DNA from: an uncultured Cellvibrionales bacterium
GTDB lineage: Bacteria > Pseudomonadota > Gammaproteobacteria > Pseudomonadales > Porticoccaceae
Length of the DNA: 36,159 nucleotides
Assembly (NCBI GenBank): GCA_913031145.1
Contig: CAJWCO010000025.1
Coordinates: 1-36,159 of the forward strand
Direction of reading: 5' to 3'
Under the pieces are notes generated by a model. That model ran no database searches, was not told the origin of the DNA, and worked only from the letters and a program-made list of their open reading frames with translations. Position 1 is the first letter of the stretch; the number at the start of each line of letters is the position of its first letter. The translations under genes and the position numbers were made by a program. Positions 8,273-17,385 of the stretch are shown in pieces.

Positions 8273-10624
8273 TTAGAAGTTAAATGTGGCTTGCAGGGCA
8301 ACATTCAGCGGTCGATTAACAAAAGCATAGTAAGAGTTACCTGCCCCGCCCGTTAGGGTCGCACCCAGCGGCGTATTACCACCGAAGTTAATCACGGTCT
8401 CGTCAGTGATATTGCGACCAATCAGTGCGATTTCCCAAACATCATCTGCGTCTGACAGCCCAACCCGAGCATTGACGAGGGTGTAAGCCGCTTGCTCGGT
8501 GCGCGGATCCAAATTAGCAGAATACAGATAGTCGCCCACATAATGCAGATCAAGCGATGCATTCACTAATAAGCCGTCGCCAATATTGCCCATCCAAGCA
8601 ATACCTAAGTTAGTTTGAAGTTCGGGAGTGTACTCTTTCCGTTGCCCGGCCACATCACAAAGTCCGGGGAAATCAACGGAGTTAGACTCTTGCCCAAAGT
8701 AGCATTGCGAATTGGGGAATTTATCGTAGTTAAAATCTAAATAAGCCGCAGAAGCGGTTATGTTGACGGCATCACTCACCGCCCAACGTCCATCAAGCTC
8801 AAGACCTTGGACTGTTGCTTCCCCCGCGTTTGTGACATTGAACCCTAGAGTGCCATCAAATTGTGAGACTTGCAGGTCGCTGTATTCGGTAAGATACAGG
8901 GCAACATTTAGTTCGGCAGCGCCGTCTGCGAACTGCATTTTAGAACCTACTTCATAACTGGTGGTCTCTTCTGGATTAAATTCCCAAGATCCCGTGATGG
9001 GGGCGTTGCCTCTAAGTGGGTTCACAGCATTCATGACGTTAGGGTCAGGATGACCGTTTGAACGCACGTCAAAACCCCCAGATTTATGTCCTTTAGTCCA
9101 ACTCGCATAGGCCATTACGTCGGTATTCATGTCCCATTCAAAGGTCACCACGGGGGTAAATGCGCTGTCGTCAACTGCGCCTATAATCGTGGCGTAGGGC
9201 TCGATACCGAAAATACCATATAGGCCAACATAAGCAGGGCTGAACGCGGCACTCGAAAAAGCGCTGGCGGGACTATGCTGTTGTGTGCGGTTGGCGTCTT
9301 TTGTTTCTTTCGAATAGCGACCGCCGACGGTGAGTCGCTTGTCTTCAGACAGATCCCAGGTGGCTTGTGCGAATACCGACCAAACATCTCCTTCTTGATT
9401 AAATGTCCGATCGGTTGACGAACCTGCTGCTATCGGCGCTAATGAAGGAGCACCTGCGAGAGTCAGTGCCGTGGTGATGACCGTCGGATCCGGGAGGATA
9501 ATTTTATCTTCGTACTCGAGATCAGTGGACTGAAAAAACACACCTGCGATATAGTCCAGAGAACCATTGGTGTCTGACGTAATGCGGAATTCCTGACTGA
9601 ACTGCTCGTATTTTTCTTCTGAAGTCGTGTCAAATACGGTAGCACCGGTAAAGTCACAATCGCAGTTAGCGTCGATGTCAACGTCGACACTGCCCGTTAT
9701 TGACGTGAATGTGAAGTCGTTTAAATCCCAATCAACGCGCAGGGTGGTGTTGTTGACTTTGCTGTTATTAAAATGCCCGTTGTTGTCCGACTTATAATTG
9801 AGTTCGGCATCGACGTTAAAAGTTTGCAAAGCGTTCAAAGTACCAATGTGATCTGGCGTGCCCACACTGTTGTAGACTTCGAGGTTGCGTCCGATAACGT
9901 CAAAGTCCGTCTGTGATACTTTTAAATCCGCTCGGATATCTTCATTGACTTGCCATCTTAAAGAGGCACGAACAACTTGTTCCGACTCTTGTTGTTCGTC
10001 TTCACCGCTCTTTGTGTTCAGCATATAACCGTCTAAATCGCGCTTCAAGATCGCGAGTCGCGCACTTAAAGTATCGGTAAGCGGGCCTGACAACATTACC
10101 CGTAGGTCCTCTTCCCCGTGTTCAGGTTCCACCAATAACGTCACGGAGCCCGTAAATTCGTCAGTCGGCTTCGCTGAAATTTGACTCACCGCTCCCGCAA
10201 TACTATTTTTTCCGAATAAGATACCCTGAGGTCCCCTCAAAACTTCTACACGTTCTAGGTCCAGCAAGGGGATTCTGGCTAATTGGTCGCGGCCATAGTG
10301 AATACCATCATTGTACATACCCACGGATTGTTCGAATCCTGGATTAATCCCCGAGCTGATTCCTCGGATCGTGACGGTGGTTGAGATACCCGTTTCGTTG
10401 ATTGAAAAATTTGGTACTAATTCCGACATGCCTTGAAGATCGACAATGCCATTGTCTGATATGGTGTCGGCAGCGACGGCCGCTACTGATATCGGAACGT
10501 CTTGCAGTGATTCAGCTCGTTGTTGAGCGGTCACGACTATTTCTTCCAATGTAGCCGCGTTGAGTGTGCCGGCGCAAAATAGTCCGGTTACCAGCGTGGT
10601 GATAATAACGTAAATGTTTCGCAT
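8273..10624 (-). CDS. TonB-dependent outer membrane receptor
   Basis: Outer membrane active transporter of about 783 aa. I place the start at ATG 10624, preceded by a GGGGGAAG site; a TTG four codons upstream is possible. A signal peptide of about 23 residues ends near LNA, directly followed by a TonB-box-like sequence, LEEIVVTAQ. The plug domain contains the usual VPISVAAV and RGISS segments and the VEVLRGPQGILFGKNSIAGAV motif. A long beta-barrel follows, ending in aromatic Phe (ATFNF), the outer membrane insertion signal. The sequence is of the type common in marine proteobacteria and sphingomonads. The ligand is unknown: no siderophore or polysaccharide genes are adjacent. A terminator follows the gene. 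Confidence 0.93.
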   Translation of the reverse strand: MRNIYVIITTLVTGLFCAGTLNAATLEEIVVTAQQRAESLQDVPISVAAVAADTISDNGIVDLQGMSELVPNFSINETGISTTVTIRGISSGINPGFEQSVGMYNDGIHYGRDQLARIPLLDLERVEVLRGPQGILFGKNSIAGAVSQISAKPTDEFTGSVTLLVEPEHGEEDLRVMLSGPLTDTLSARLAILKRDLDGYMLNTKSGEDEQQESEQVVRASLRWQVNEDIRADLKVSQTDFDVIGRNLEVYNSVGTPDHIGTLNALQTFNVDAELNYKSDNNGHFNNSKVNNTTLRVDWDLNDFTFTSITGSVDVDIDANCDCDFTGATVFDTTSEEKYEQFSQEFRITSDTNGSLDYIAGVFFQSTDLEYEDKIILPDPTVITTALTLAGAPSLAPIAAGSSTDRTFNQEGDVWSVFAQATWDLSEDKRLTVGGRYSKETKDANRTQQHSPASAFSSAAFSPAYVGLYGIFGIEPYATIIGAVDDSAFTPVVTFEWDMNTDVMAYASWTKGHKSGGFDVRSNGHPDPNVMNAVNPLRGNAPITGSWEFNPEETTSYEVGSKMQFADGAAELNVALYLTEYSDLQVSQFDGTLGFNVTNAGEATVQGLELDGRWAVSDAVNITASAAYLDFNYDKFPNSQCYFGQESNSVDFPGLCDVAGQRKEYTPELQTNLGIAWMGNIGDGLLVNASLDLHYVGDYLYSANLDPRTEQAAYTLVNARVGLSDADDVWEIALIGRNITDETVINFGGNTPLGATLTGGAGNSYYAFVNRPLNVALQATFNF

Positions 10625-10869
10625 AACTTCCCCCAAGTGTGATTACTATTTATGTCTAGAAGTAATTTATTTATTTGTTTATGACTGACTGATTTTACTC
10701 TAGTGATCTAACTCGTCCTCTAATAGTGTAGCTTGTTTGTGTGAATTGCGCACAAAAAAACCAGCACGCAACAAACTGTCTGGGTTCTTTCGTTTATTAT
10801 TTTGCGGACATTTCGATAGAGACTGTTCGCCAATAATGGGTGGTGCGCATGTCGTTCAATCCCTTGGCA

Positions 10870-11406
10870 TCAAAAAATTTTTCTACAGGTAAATGCAATG
10901 CTTGTTTGCGCCGAGTACCACGTGACTTCGCGATCTTGTATCGTCACTTGAATACTCATATTGCGCGCGGCCGCTTCGGTCATTATTTGACTGGCATTAT
11001 CGGGTATTTGCCAAATCGTCAAATGTTTAAAGCGCTGAACGTGCCGGCGGATGCTCTGCCACCAAGCTGCAACGCCGGTATCTCCATAGCAATACAAAAT
11101 CACCGCTTTGGATTGCGCGCAGGCCTTGCGGATTCTCTTCTCACTGGGTAGTCCGAGTTCGACCCATACGTCAATATCACCCGTCAGATTTTTTTCCCAA
11201 ATGTCGGGTTCGTCATCGGTATTAAGCCCGCCCCCAAAAGTCAGATTCGGCCCCGCATGCACGGCAAATGCAAGCAGGCGCAGCACCAAACGCTGATTGG
11301 TCTCAGACGGATGTTGCGCCATGGTGAGTGCATGTTGCATGTAATAGCCGCGGTCGATATCGGACACACTTAGATCCGCTTTACAGATGGTTGAGTTGGT
11401 TGCCAT
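10870..11406 (-). CDS. yaeQ: YaeQ family protein
   Basis: Conserved 178-aa protein of the YaeQ family, which has a PD-(D/E)XK nuclease-like fold but no settled biochemical function. Recognised features are the N-terminal ATNSTICKADLSVSDIDRGYY, then HPSETNQRLVLRLLAF, DDEPDIWEKN, DIDVWVELGLPSEKRIRKAC and the C-terminal MSIQVTIQD. I chose ATG 11406 because homologues begin at this point and a CCGGAG site lies about 9 bases upstream; the frame stays open for 16 further codons. It is upstream of the TonB gene on the same strand, but a 245-bp gap suggests separate transcription. Confidence 0.9.
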   Translation of the reverse strand: MATNSTICKADLSVSDIDRGYYMQHALTMAQHPSETNQRLVLRLLAFAVHAGPNLTFGGGLNTDDEPDIWEKNLTGDIDVWVELGLPSEKRIRKACAQSKAVILYCYGDTGVAAWWQSIRRHVQRFKHLTIWQIPDNASQIMTEAAARNMSIQVTIQDREVTWYSAQTSIAFTCRKIF

Positions 11407-11492
11407 AGCGTAAGCTCCGGACCCTATTTGATCAGCGGCTCCTGAAAAGACCACATTTCAAATGTCGCCTTTGTCTAACGCGACAGCATACG

Positions 11493-12950
11493 CTATCTAT
11501 TGCGCGTATGGGTTTTCAACAGTCGTTTTTTTTCTCGGCTCACCAGGGGATGTCTTCGGTGGCCCCAAAGTTTATCGCGGGCTTGTGCACCACTGACATG
11601 AATGTCTACGATGGGCAAAGGATAATCAATGCCTAATTGAAACTCACAAAATACTTGCTCAAACGGTGGCATCAGCCAAGGTTGGTGAATGTAGGGCGTT
11701 GGCACTTGTTCAAGCTCTGGAAGCCAACGCTTGATAAAGAGACCTTCTGGATCGTGTTCGATCGATTGTTTAACAGGGTTGTATATCCGCACGGTGTTAA
11801 TGCCGGTTGTGCTGGCTTGCATTTGAAATTGCGGGTAATGAATTCCCGGTTCGTAGTCGACAAATTGACGTGCCAAAAAATGCACGCCACGCCGCCAATC
11901 TTGATCGAGATGGTGGCATAAAAATGACACCAACATTGCGCGCATCCGAAAATTTAACCAGCCAGTTTGAACCACACAGCGAATGCAGGCATCAACTAAT
12001 GGAAATCCTGTGGTGCCGCTCTCCCATCGCTCTACAGCAGACGTTTCGTGCCGGTGTGGAAGAAGCTCATAGCCCCGATTAATACACTGCGTTTCATATT
12101 CGCTCTCGACTTCAAATTTTTGAATGAAATGACAACGCCATTTAAGACGAGTGGTGAAAGCATCAAAATTCTTTCGTTGTTGTGGGTAATTCGGGTGCGA
12201 TCGCACGTAGCGGTAGGCTTGTCGGGAGGAGAGGTTACCCCATGCTAAATAAGGCGATAGTCGGCCTCCAGAAGCTCGACTAGCACCTGGTTTCGAAATA
12301 TTTTGCATATAGTGCGAGCTGCGATTTTCTGCAAATGACGTAAGATATAGCCATCCTTTGTCCTGACCGGGTGGCTGTCTATCTTCCGGATACGCCTGTG
12401 ATGCTTGCCGCATGTTATCGGGCAGACCAAAGTCGTGCTCCAAAAAAAACGGCGAATGACGTCGATAAGCGTTGTTAATTGGCGGCGTATCGATCGTAGC
12501 GTACCAACGTCGATCCCAACCCTTGCGATCGGTGATGCCGCGAAGCACACCGTTAGATTGGAACTCCTGCCACTGAATGCCCCGTTCTTTTAGACAGTTT
12601 GCCACGGCAATGTCGCTGCGCCACGTTTCCAGTACACCGGACTCTTGGTAGCTAAAAACAGACTGAACTCGGTAGCGCTCGCACAAGGCACTGAACACCC
12701 TCTCAGCATCTCCGAAAAGCCGTTCAACCTGCAGTCCGAATCGCTCCAGGTGGGAATCCATAACATCTATTGACCCACAAATGAATTGCCAATGTCGAGG
12801 TGAATAATCGGCACGCTCTAGCCAACATGGCTCGACAATGTAAATAATCAAGTAGGGTAAGCCAGAGGCCTCGGCACTTGCCAGAGGAGCGTGGTCTTGG
12901 GTTCGCAAGTCGCGTTTTAGCCAGACGATGTTGATGCAGGGCTTATCCAT
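11493..12950 (-). CDS. Cryptochrome/photolyase family flavoprotein
   Basis: Blue-light FAD protein of 485 aa with an N-terminal antenna-binding alpha/beta domain (IVWLKRDLRTQDH at 8-20) and a C-terminal FAD-binding helical domain (SRASGGRLSPYLAWGNLSSRQ near 224-243; GTTGFPLVDACIRC near 312-325; DWRRGVHFLARQFVDYEPG near 351-369). The loop that reads GGWQW in classical CPD photolyases reads PQFQM here (373-377), so the flavin-proximal tryptophan is replaced by Phe375. Trp352, the second triad residue, is kept. From memory, a subgroup in Bacteroidetes and cyanobacteria shares this loop. Whether it repairs DNA or signals is unresolved. It lies next to the retinal operon, consistent with light protection. 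Confidence 0.88.
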   Translation of the reverse strand: MDKPCINIVWLKRDLRTQDHAPLASAEASGLPYLIIYIVEPCWLERADYSPRHWQFICGSIDVMDSHLERFGLQVERLFGDAERVFSALCERYRVQSVFSYQESGVLETWRSDIAVANCLKERGIQWQEFQSNGVLRGITDRKGWDRRWYATIDTPPINNAYRRHSPFFLEHDFGLPDNMRQASQAYPEDRQPPGQDKGWLYLTSFAENRSSHYMQNISKPGASRASGGRLSPYLAWGNLSSRQAYRYVRSHPNYPQQRKNFDAFTTRLKWRCHFIQKFEVESEYETQCINRGYELLPHRHETSAVERWESGTTGFPLVDACIRCVVQTGWLNFRMRAMLVSFLCHHLDQDWRRGVHFLARQFVDYEPGIHYPQFQMQASTTGINTVRIYNPVKQSIEHDPEGLFIKRWLPELEQVPTPYIHQPWLMPPFEQVFCEFQLGIDYPLPIVDIHVSGAQARDKLWGHRRHPLVSREKKRLLKTHTRNR

Positions 12951-13034
12951 TCTGTGCGATTACCTGCAGATAAACGGACGGCTTTACCAAACCCCCGGCA
13001 CCACCATGAGCGTGTTTCGTGACGTACGACGGCA

Positions 13035-13235
13035 TTAAAATCCAAGATCTTCTTGGGCGACGTCGACGTCAATGTGCTCGCCATCTATCTTGGCGTGAAT
13101 AAGGATCGGTCGACAGCACACGAAGCAATCTTCGGTATACATTTGAGATTCTGTGGGGTCAATGAGCACGTCAATGAGTTCCCAGCAATGGGGACAGGTA
13201 ATACGCCGCTCGTGCATCGCCATGTACAGACTCAT
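13035..13235 (-). CDS. CPXCG-motif cysteine-rich (zinc ribbon) small protein
   Basis: Small 66-aa protein with two CxxC pairs, Cys14/Cys17 (CPHC) and Cys37/Cys40 (CFVC, followed by Cys41), the pattern of the Cys_rich_CPXG family. It probably binds one zinc ion. The function of the family is unknown. Starts at Met1, Met5 or Met7 are all possible; the family core begins around residue 10. It lies between the broken hydrolase gene and the cryptochrome gene on the same strand. Confidence 0.8.
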   Translation of the reverse strand: MSLYMAMHERRITCPHCWELIDVLIDPTESQMYTEDCFVCCRPILIHAKIDGEHIDVDVAQEDLGF

Positions 13236-13323
13236 AAGTTATACCCATTTTTTGGTTGTCACGGTGATAATACGGCCCTTTGCACATGCTGGCTCAGCAG
13301 GGGTAGATCGTATTTTCCCGCAA

Positions 13324-14463
13324 TCATGTGCCGTTAAGGTCCGCTAAAGGGTGATTAGACGCCGTCCAAGGGCTGATAAAAAACCCGTTTACCATGTGGG
13401 CATCAACCGCTTCTATGGTGTGCGGATTCCATTTGGGGCAACGATCTTTATCGATTACGAGGGCACGAATTCCTTCGATCGTTTCGCTAGACTCTTTCGA
13501 ACGCTTCAGGTGCTCGGTATAAAAGCAATGGTGAACTAAGTCGCGCTCCATTCGAAGGTCATCCGCTAAACTTAAATGTCTTCCGCGTCTAATCTGTTCA
13601 AGTGTCACGTGCAGCATAAGCGGCGAGCGCTGGCGCAAAATGGCTAGTGTGTGCGCTGACCAGTCCGAATCTATTTGGGTAAGTTGCGCAACGATCGCGG
13701 CAAGACTGGCGAGCGCGAACACGCCATGGGTGTCTGCATTGAGCCATGTTGGGGCCTGAGCGTTGGCCGTCGATTTTTTCAGTCGTGCAACAAGATTGTC
13801 TATTCGCAACTGAACGCTGCCCTGATTACTGTCAGTCAGTTGTCGCCAGTGTTCGATAAGATCGGTGCTGTCAGCCAAACAGTCAGCTAATCCAACGGCG
13901 AGAGCCTCACCTCCTAGCAATATTTGGCCTGTCAGCCCTAAGTACTCGCCGCTGTGTTCGGGGCACCGACTTAAAAAATATCCGGCACCCACGTCGGGGA
14001 ATAAACCGATATTTGTTTCTGGCATAGCCATACGAGTGCGCTCGGTGACAACGCGCAAAGAGGCGCCCTGTGCGAGGCCCATTCCGCCGCCCATCACGAC
14101 ACCATCCATGAAGGCGATATAAGGCTTTGGATAGGTAAAGATGAGGTGGTTTAGTCGGTACTCTTCGGTAAAAAAATCATTGAGCTTTGTGTCGCCGGCA
14201 AGTCCAGCGCGGTGAAAAAAGCGGATATCGCCGCCCGAACAAAAGGCCCCGAAAACGCCCTATGAATGACTGCCACGGATAGCGACAGCTTCGACGATAG
14301 GATCTTCGCGCCATTTCAACAATATCTCTGAAAGCGTTTGGATCATGCACAATGACAAGGCATTTAGCGCTTTGGGGCGGTTGAGTGTGATCGTGCCGAC
14401 GCCCGCGACAACGTCTATCATCACCTCACCATGTATGCCATCTCCCTTGTTTGCTAGTGTCAT
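13324..14463 (-). pseudogene. 3-Hydroxyisobutyryl-CoA hydrolase, interrupted by an in-frame TAG
   Basis: Crotonase-superfamily enzyme of valine breakdown (3-hydroxyisobutyryl-CoA hydrolase, about 379 codons in all). The N-terminal part (14463 to 14263) encodes a normal start and TITLNRPKALNALSL. A TAG at 14260-14262 follows AIRGSHS. The same frame then continues with GAFCSGGDIRFF, a normal oxyanion-loop region, and the rest of the enzyme: MGGGMGLAQGA and PETNIGLFPDVGAGYF with the catalytic Glu and Asp. No frameshift is needed. About four extra codons surround the stop, where two similar stretches (GGGCGTTTTC and GGGGCCTTTTG) lie in tandem, which suggests a small duplication. The gene starts one base after the idi2 stop codon, so it is the last cistron of the carotenoid operon. 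Readthrough or a sequencing artefact remain possible. Confidence 0.85.
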
Positions 14464-14464
14464 C

Positions 14465-15481
14465 TCAGGTGACCGCTGAAGAGGCCAAAGGCGCCACGCG
14501 CAGCGACGTTAAATTCTCGCTGCCCGTTAGAAAAAGGGTACGGCGTAATTGTTCAGTCAGAATGTCAATTTTTTCGACGACGGCATCGGTAGACTGGAGC
14601 GCGGGTTCCAAAAAAGGCTGTGCGACCGCGGTCATTGTAGCCCCCAGACGAAGGCATCGCGCGATGTCGATGCCATTGCGAATGCCGCCAGACGCAATCA
14701 ATCCTAGATCTGCATCGAGACGCCGAAGTGGCATCAGCAGTTCTGCACTTGTCATACCCCAACTCGAAAAGGGTTGCATGATTTCTCGTTCGCGCGAGGA
14801 TAGATTCCGCGCCAATTCAATAGTTGTCCAATTGGTACCGCCACGACCAGCGACTTCGATCCATGTCACGCCCGATTCAAGTAAACGCTTTGCGGTTGTT
14901 GGGCCGATGCCTGTGCCCACTTCTTTTACGATCACGGGCACATCCAGTTCGCGACAGCACGTCTCTATGGCGTGAAGTACGCCAGTCCAGTTGTGATCGC
15001 CCTGAGGTTGCGCCAATTCTTGGAGTGGGTTTAGATGAACCATAAGCGCGTCGGCCCTGATACTCTCCACGGCAGCCTGAGCAAGGGGTAACCCACCCTC
15101 GACCAGTTGTGTGCCGCCAAGATTGCCCAACAAAAGGGCAGTTGGCGCCCACTGTCGGATGTTCTGAGGCAGACCTAATTCGAGCGCAGCTCGCTGGGAA
15201 CCCAATGCCATTGGGATCTCGCAGACTTGCGCTGCTTCAGCTAGGTGTCGGTTAATTGTCTCTGCATTATCACAACCGCCTGTCATCGCGCCAATAATAA
15301 GCGGAGCGCTACAAAACCGATCGAGGAATTGGCAGCTTACGTCAATATTGTGCAGGCACAGTTCGGGTGCTGCGATATGCTCAAAACGAACATTATCGAA
15401 TATCGTCGGCAGGGCGCATTGATGCTCTTCTTTGAGAGCTAGCTCAATATGGTCCTGTTTGCGTTGACGAATATCAGGCAT
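14465..15481 (-). CDS. fni: Type 2 isopentenyl-diphosphate isomerase
   Basis: FMN- and NADPH-dependent enzyme that interconverts IPP and DMAPP, the building blocks for carotenoid synthesis. The length of 338 aa is typical for the type 2 (Fni/Idi-2) family. Signatures in order: RKQDH at 7-11, MTGG at 66-69, ALGSQRAAL near 91-99, VHLNPLQE near 148-155, VKEVGTGIG, EVAGRGGTNW and ASGGIRNGIDIARCLRLGA, which makes up the FMN phosphate site. Its ATG overlaps the end of blh by 8 bp. It supplies DMAPP to CrtE within the same operon. Confidence 0.95.
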   Translation of the reverse strand: MPDIRQRKQDHIELALKEEHQCALPTIFDNVRFEHIAAPELCLHNIDVSCQFLDRFCSAPLIIGAMTGGCDNAETINRHLAEAAQVCEIPMALGSQRAALELGLPQNIRQWAPTALLLGNLGGTQLVEGGLPLAQAAVESIRADALMVHLNPLQELAQPQGDHNWTGVLHAIETCCRELDVPVIVKEVGTGIGPTTAKRLLESGVTWIEVAGRGGTNWTTIELARNLSSREREIMQPFSSWGMTSAELLMPLRRLDADLGLIASGGIRNGIDIARCLRLGATMTAVAQPFLEPALQSTDAVVEKIDILTEQLRRTLFLTGSENLTSLRVAPLASSAVT

Positions 15482-16289
15482 AGCGTCTATCGATCACATC
15501 GACCAAAATCATGTGCGGTACGGTGAGTGCGGCTAATCCAATAAACGTCAGTTGTAGGAGCGCAGAGTCTATATCAACGTGATGCGTGTATCGGTACCAG
15601 AGCATTAATGCCGCACCTGCAAGCCATGCGGCTATCGTGTATCCGGCCGCCTCGATCGCGCAGCGCCGTTGGTGAGAGGGCTCCAAGCTTTGCCAAATTC
15701 TTAGGCTATGCATGGGACTGTGCACTAAACAAAAGTAAAGCGAGAAACTCACGAGTGGGTCAAGCCAATACACGCTTGTGAGCATGACAATCAGAAGCCC
15801 CGCGCTCCGCCGCCAGCGGGGCACAAAATAGGCATAACCAAAATATGCCATCACCGACGCTAGCCATATTGGAAAGATCATTTGGATCGCTTCTATCAAC
15901 CAAAGTGAACCCTGTTCGCCCACCAGAATAGTAAATAGCGGCTCGACGGCCTGCGATTGAAGGGCGGGTATGCCAATACTCACAAGGCCGCTGTGTGCAA
16001 TCACTGGCACGGCACTTGACCACTGCCACAACGGCGCGACGTCGCGAATATCACTACTTCCAAAGTGGAGCGCCGAAATGGCCAAAAAGATCGCTAAACT
16101 GGGGCCGGGTAACTGCCACCAACAAATCGTGACTAGCGCAGCTAGGAGTAGGTAGCCACCGTGAAAGAGTACCCAGCTGCCAAAGCCGCCGGCCCACCCT
16201 GAACGACGCGCGACGGCACCGTCGAAGCCCCCATGTGGGACTCCGGCAATCAAGACAGCGGCAAGCGCCCAATAATCCCAGCTAGACAC
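15474..16289 (-). CDS. blh: Beta-carotene 15,15'-dioxygenase (Brp/Blh family)
   Basis: Integral membrane iron enzyme that splits beta-carotene into two retinal molecules, the chromophore of the upstream proteorhodopsin. The 271-aa sequence is mostly hydrophobic, with about seven membrane segments. The iron-ligand histidines of the Blh family are present: His19 in GVPHGGFDG, His75 in ALHFGSSD, and His190/His194 in LVHSPMHSLR; His259 in VPHMILVD is a further conserved position. The GTG start overlaps the TAG stop of crtY, and the end overlaps the idi2 start by 8 bp. This links it tightly to the carotenoid genes. Confidence 0.95.
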   Translation of the reverse strand: MSSWDYWALAAVLIAGVPHGGFDGAVARRSGWAGGFGSWVLFHGGYLLLAALVTICWWQLPGPSLAIFLAISALHFGSSDIRDVAPLWQWSSAVPVIAHSGLVSIGIPALQSQAVEPLFTILVGEQGSLWLIEAIQMIFPIWLASVMAYFGYAYFVPRWRRSAGLLIVMLTSVYWLDPLVSFSLYFCLVHSPMHSLRIWQSLEPSHQRRCAIEAAGYTIAAWLAGAALMLWYRYTHHVDIDSALLQLTFIGLAALTVPHMILVDVIDRRYA

Positions 16290-17385
16290 GCAATAATTCC
16301 TTTAAAAATGGACGTTTCGGCATTGCCCATACCACCCGAGCCCAGTCTAACACAGACGCTTGCCCAGACATGAATCGGGCAAACTGCTCGCCTGTTAGCG
16401 AACTTGCCATGTCCATAAACACGTTGGAAGCGAGCTCAGGGTACTCAATCAAGACGCGATTAAATAAGTCGTCCATGAAAATGATTTGCTTTGAGATGGG
16501 GGCGGGTACGTCGTAGTGTCCTGCATGAATGCGTGCTGCGAGTTCAGTAGTTTGGCGTTGAATGTAGCTAAATGCGTAGCCCGAGGACCGGCGTAATGCG
16601 CCGCCAGCAGCCCCAATAGATGCAAGCGCAGGGTCTTGTGCACTAACCGCGCACATTGGGATGCTACCGACTTCTTGGGCGAGTTGCTCGCTCACGCTAA
16701 TACCGCGCGCGTCCAGCCACTTCTCTATCGCAGTGGTGTACCAGTGTTCAGGTTCGTGGGTTTTCGAAATCATCGTTGATTCCACCAGTAAATGATGTCG
16801 GGAAAACGGGAGTACGTAGATAAAATGTAATCCGCGTGATTGATCGACGCGAAAATCCATGAGCGTGACAATGCCTGCGTCAGTAACGGGTGCCCGAGTG
16901 CGTATCTCATAGCCAAAAAAATGCTGCAAAAGTCCGTTGCTGTCAACTTTGGGTGGCCGGCTGTCGAACACATGGGTCGCTAGATAGGCATGCTCGCCCG
17001 CCTGAAGACGTTGCCCCTCTGCACAGGGAATGACCGTGTCCACGCCCACAGGGACCACCTGCACAGCATCATTGAGTTGATCTGCACAATGCGACAGGTA
17101 ATCCTTTGAACTGAGGCTGACATAGGACAGCGGGCCTCCGTTGTGAACCACTCGGCGTTTGGTATCCATTAACTGCCAGCGTTGCCACCGGCCCTTGACA
17201 GCGGCTCGCAATGAGGTGGCTTGTTGCTCGTTGGCCCACAGGCTCCAGTGACATGCCCGCGCCTCACGGGTAGCGGGTTCAAATACGCGTGTATTGGGTG
17301 GCGGAGATAGTTTGGCGAGATTGGCGGCCAAGCTCATGCCGGCACTGCCGCCGCCGATAATAGCAATATCAATGTTCGATGACAC
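16282..17385 (-). CDS. crtY: Lycopene beta-cyclase
   Basis: Flavoprotein that cyclises both ends of lycopene to give beta-carotene, the substrate of Blh. The 367-aa length fits the bacterial CrtY class. The dinucleotide-binding motif GGGSAG is at 11-16, VFDSRPP near 139-145, FFGYEI near 156-161, TLMDFR near 174-179, and the catalytic-region motif VEST at 201-204, where most CrtY proteins have EDT; the key Glu202 is kept. The start is GTG, 17 bp inside crtB, with a GGGG site upstream. The C-terminal part (SGYAFSYIQRQ) also matches the family. Confidence 0.94.
   Translation of the reverse strand: MSSNIDIAIIGGGSAGMSLAANLAKLSPPPNTRVFEPATREARACHWSLWANEQQATSLRAAVKGRWQRWQLMDTKRRVVHNGGPLSYVSLSSKDYLSHCADQLNDAVQVVPVGVDTVIPCAEGQRLQAGEHAYLATHVFDSRPPKVDSNGLLQHFFGYEIRTRAPVTDAGIVTLMDFRVDQSRGLHFIYVLPFSRHHLLVESTMISKTHEPEHWYTTAIEKWLDARGISVSEQLAQEVGSIPMCAVSAQDPALASIGAAGGALRRSSGYAFSYIQRQTTELAARIHAGHYDVPAPISKQIIFMDDLFNRVLIEYPELASNVFMDMASSLTGEQFARFMSGQASVLDWARVVWAMPKRPFLKELLRV

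Noticed and set aside
10736-10756. TTTGTG-N9-CACAAA inverted repeat upstream of the TonB receptor
   Set aside because: Short arms and no second copy; it could be an operator, but chance is as likely.
14110-14262. Frameshift explanation for the split hydrolase gene
   Set aside because: The distance between the two open parts is a multiple of three, and the translation between them is continuous family sequence, so a stop codon and not a frame change divides the gene.
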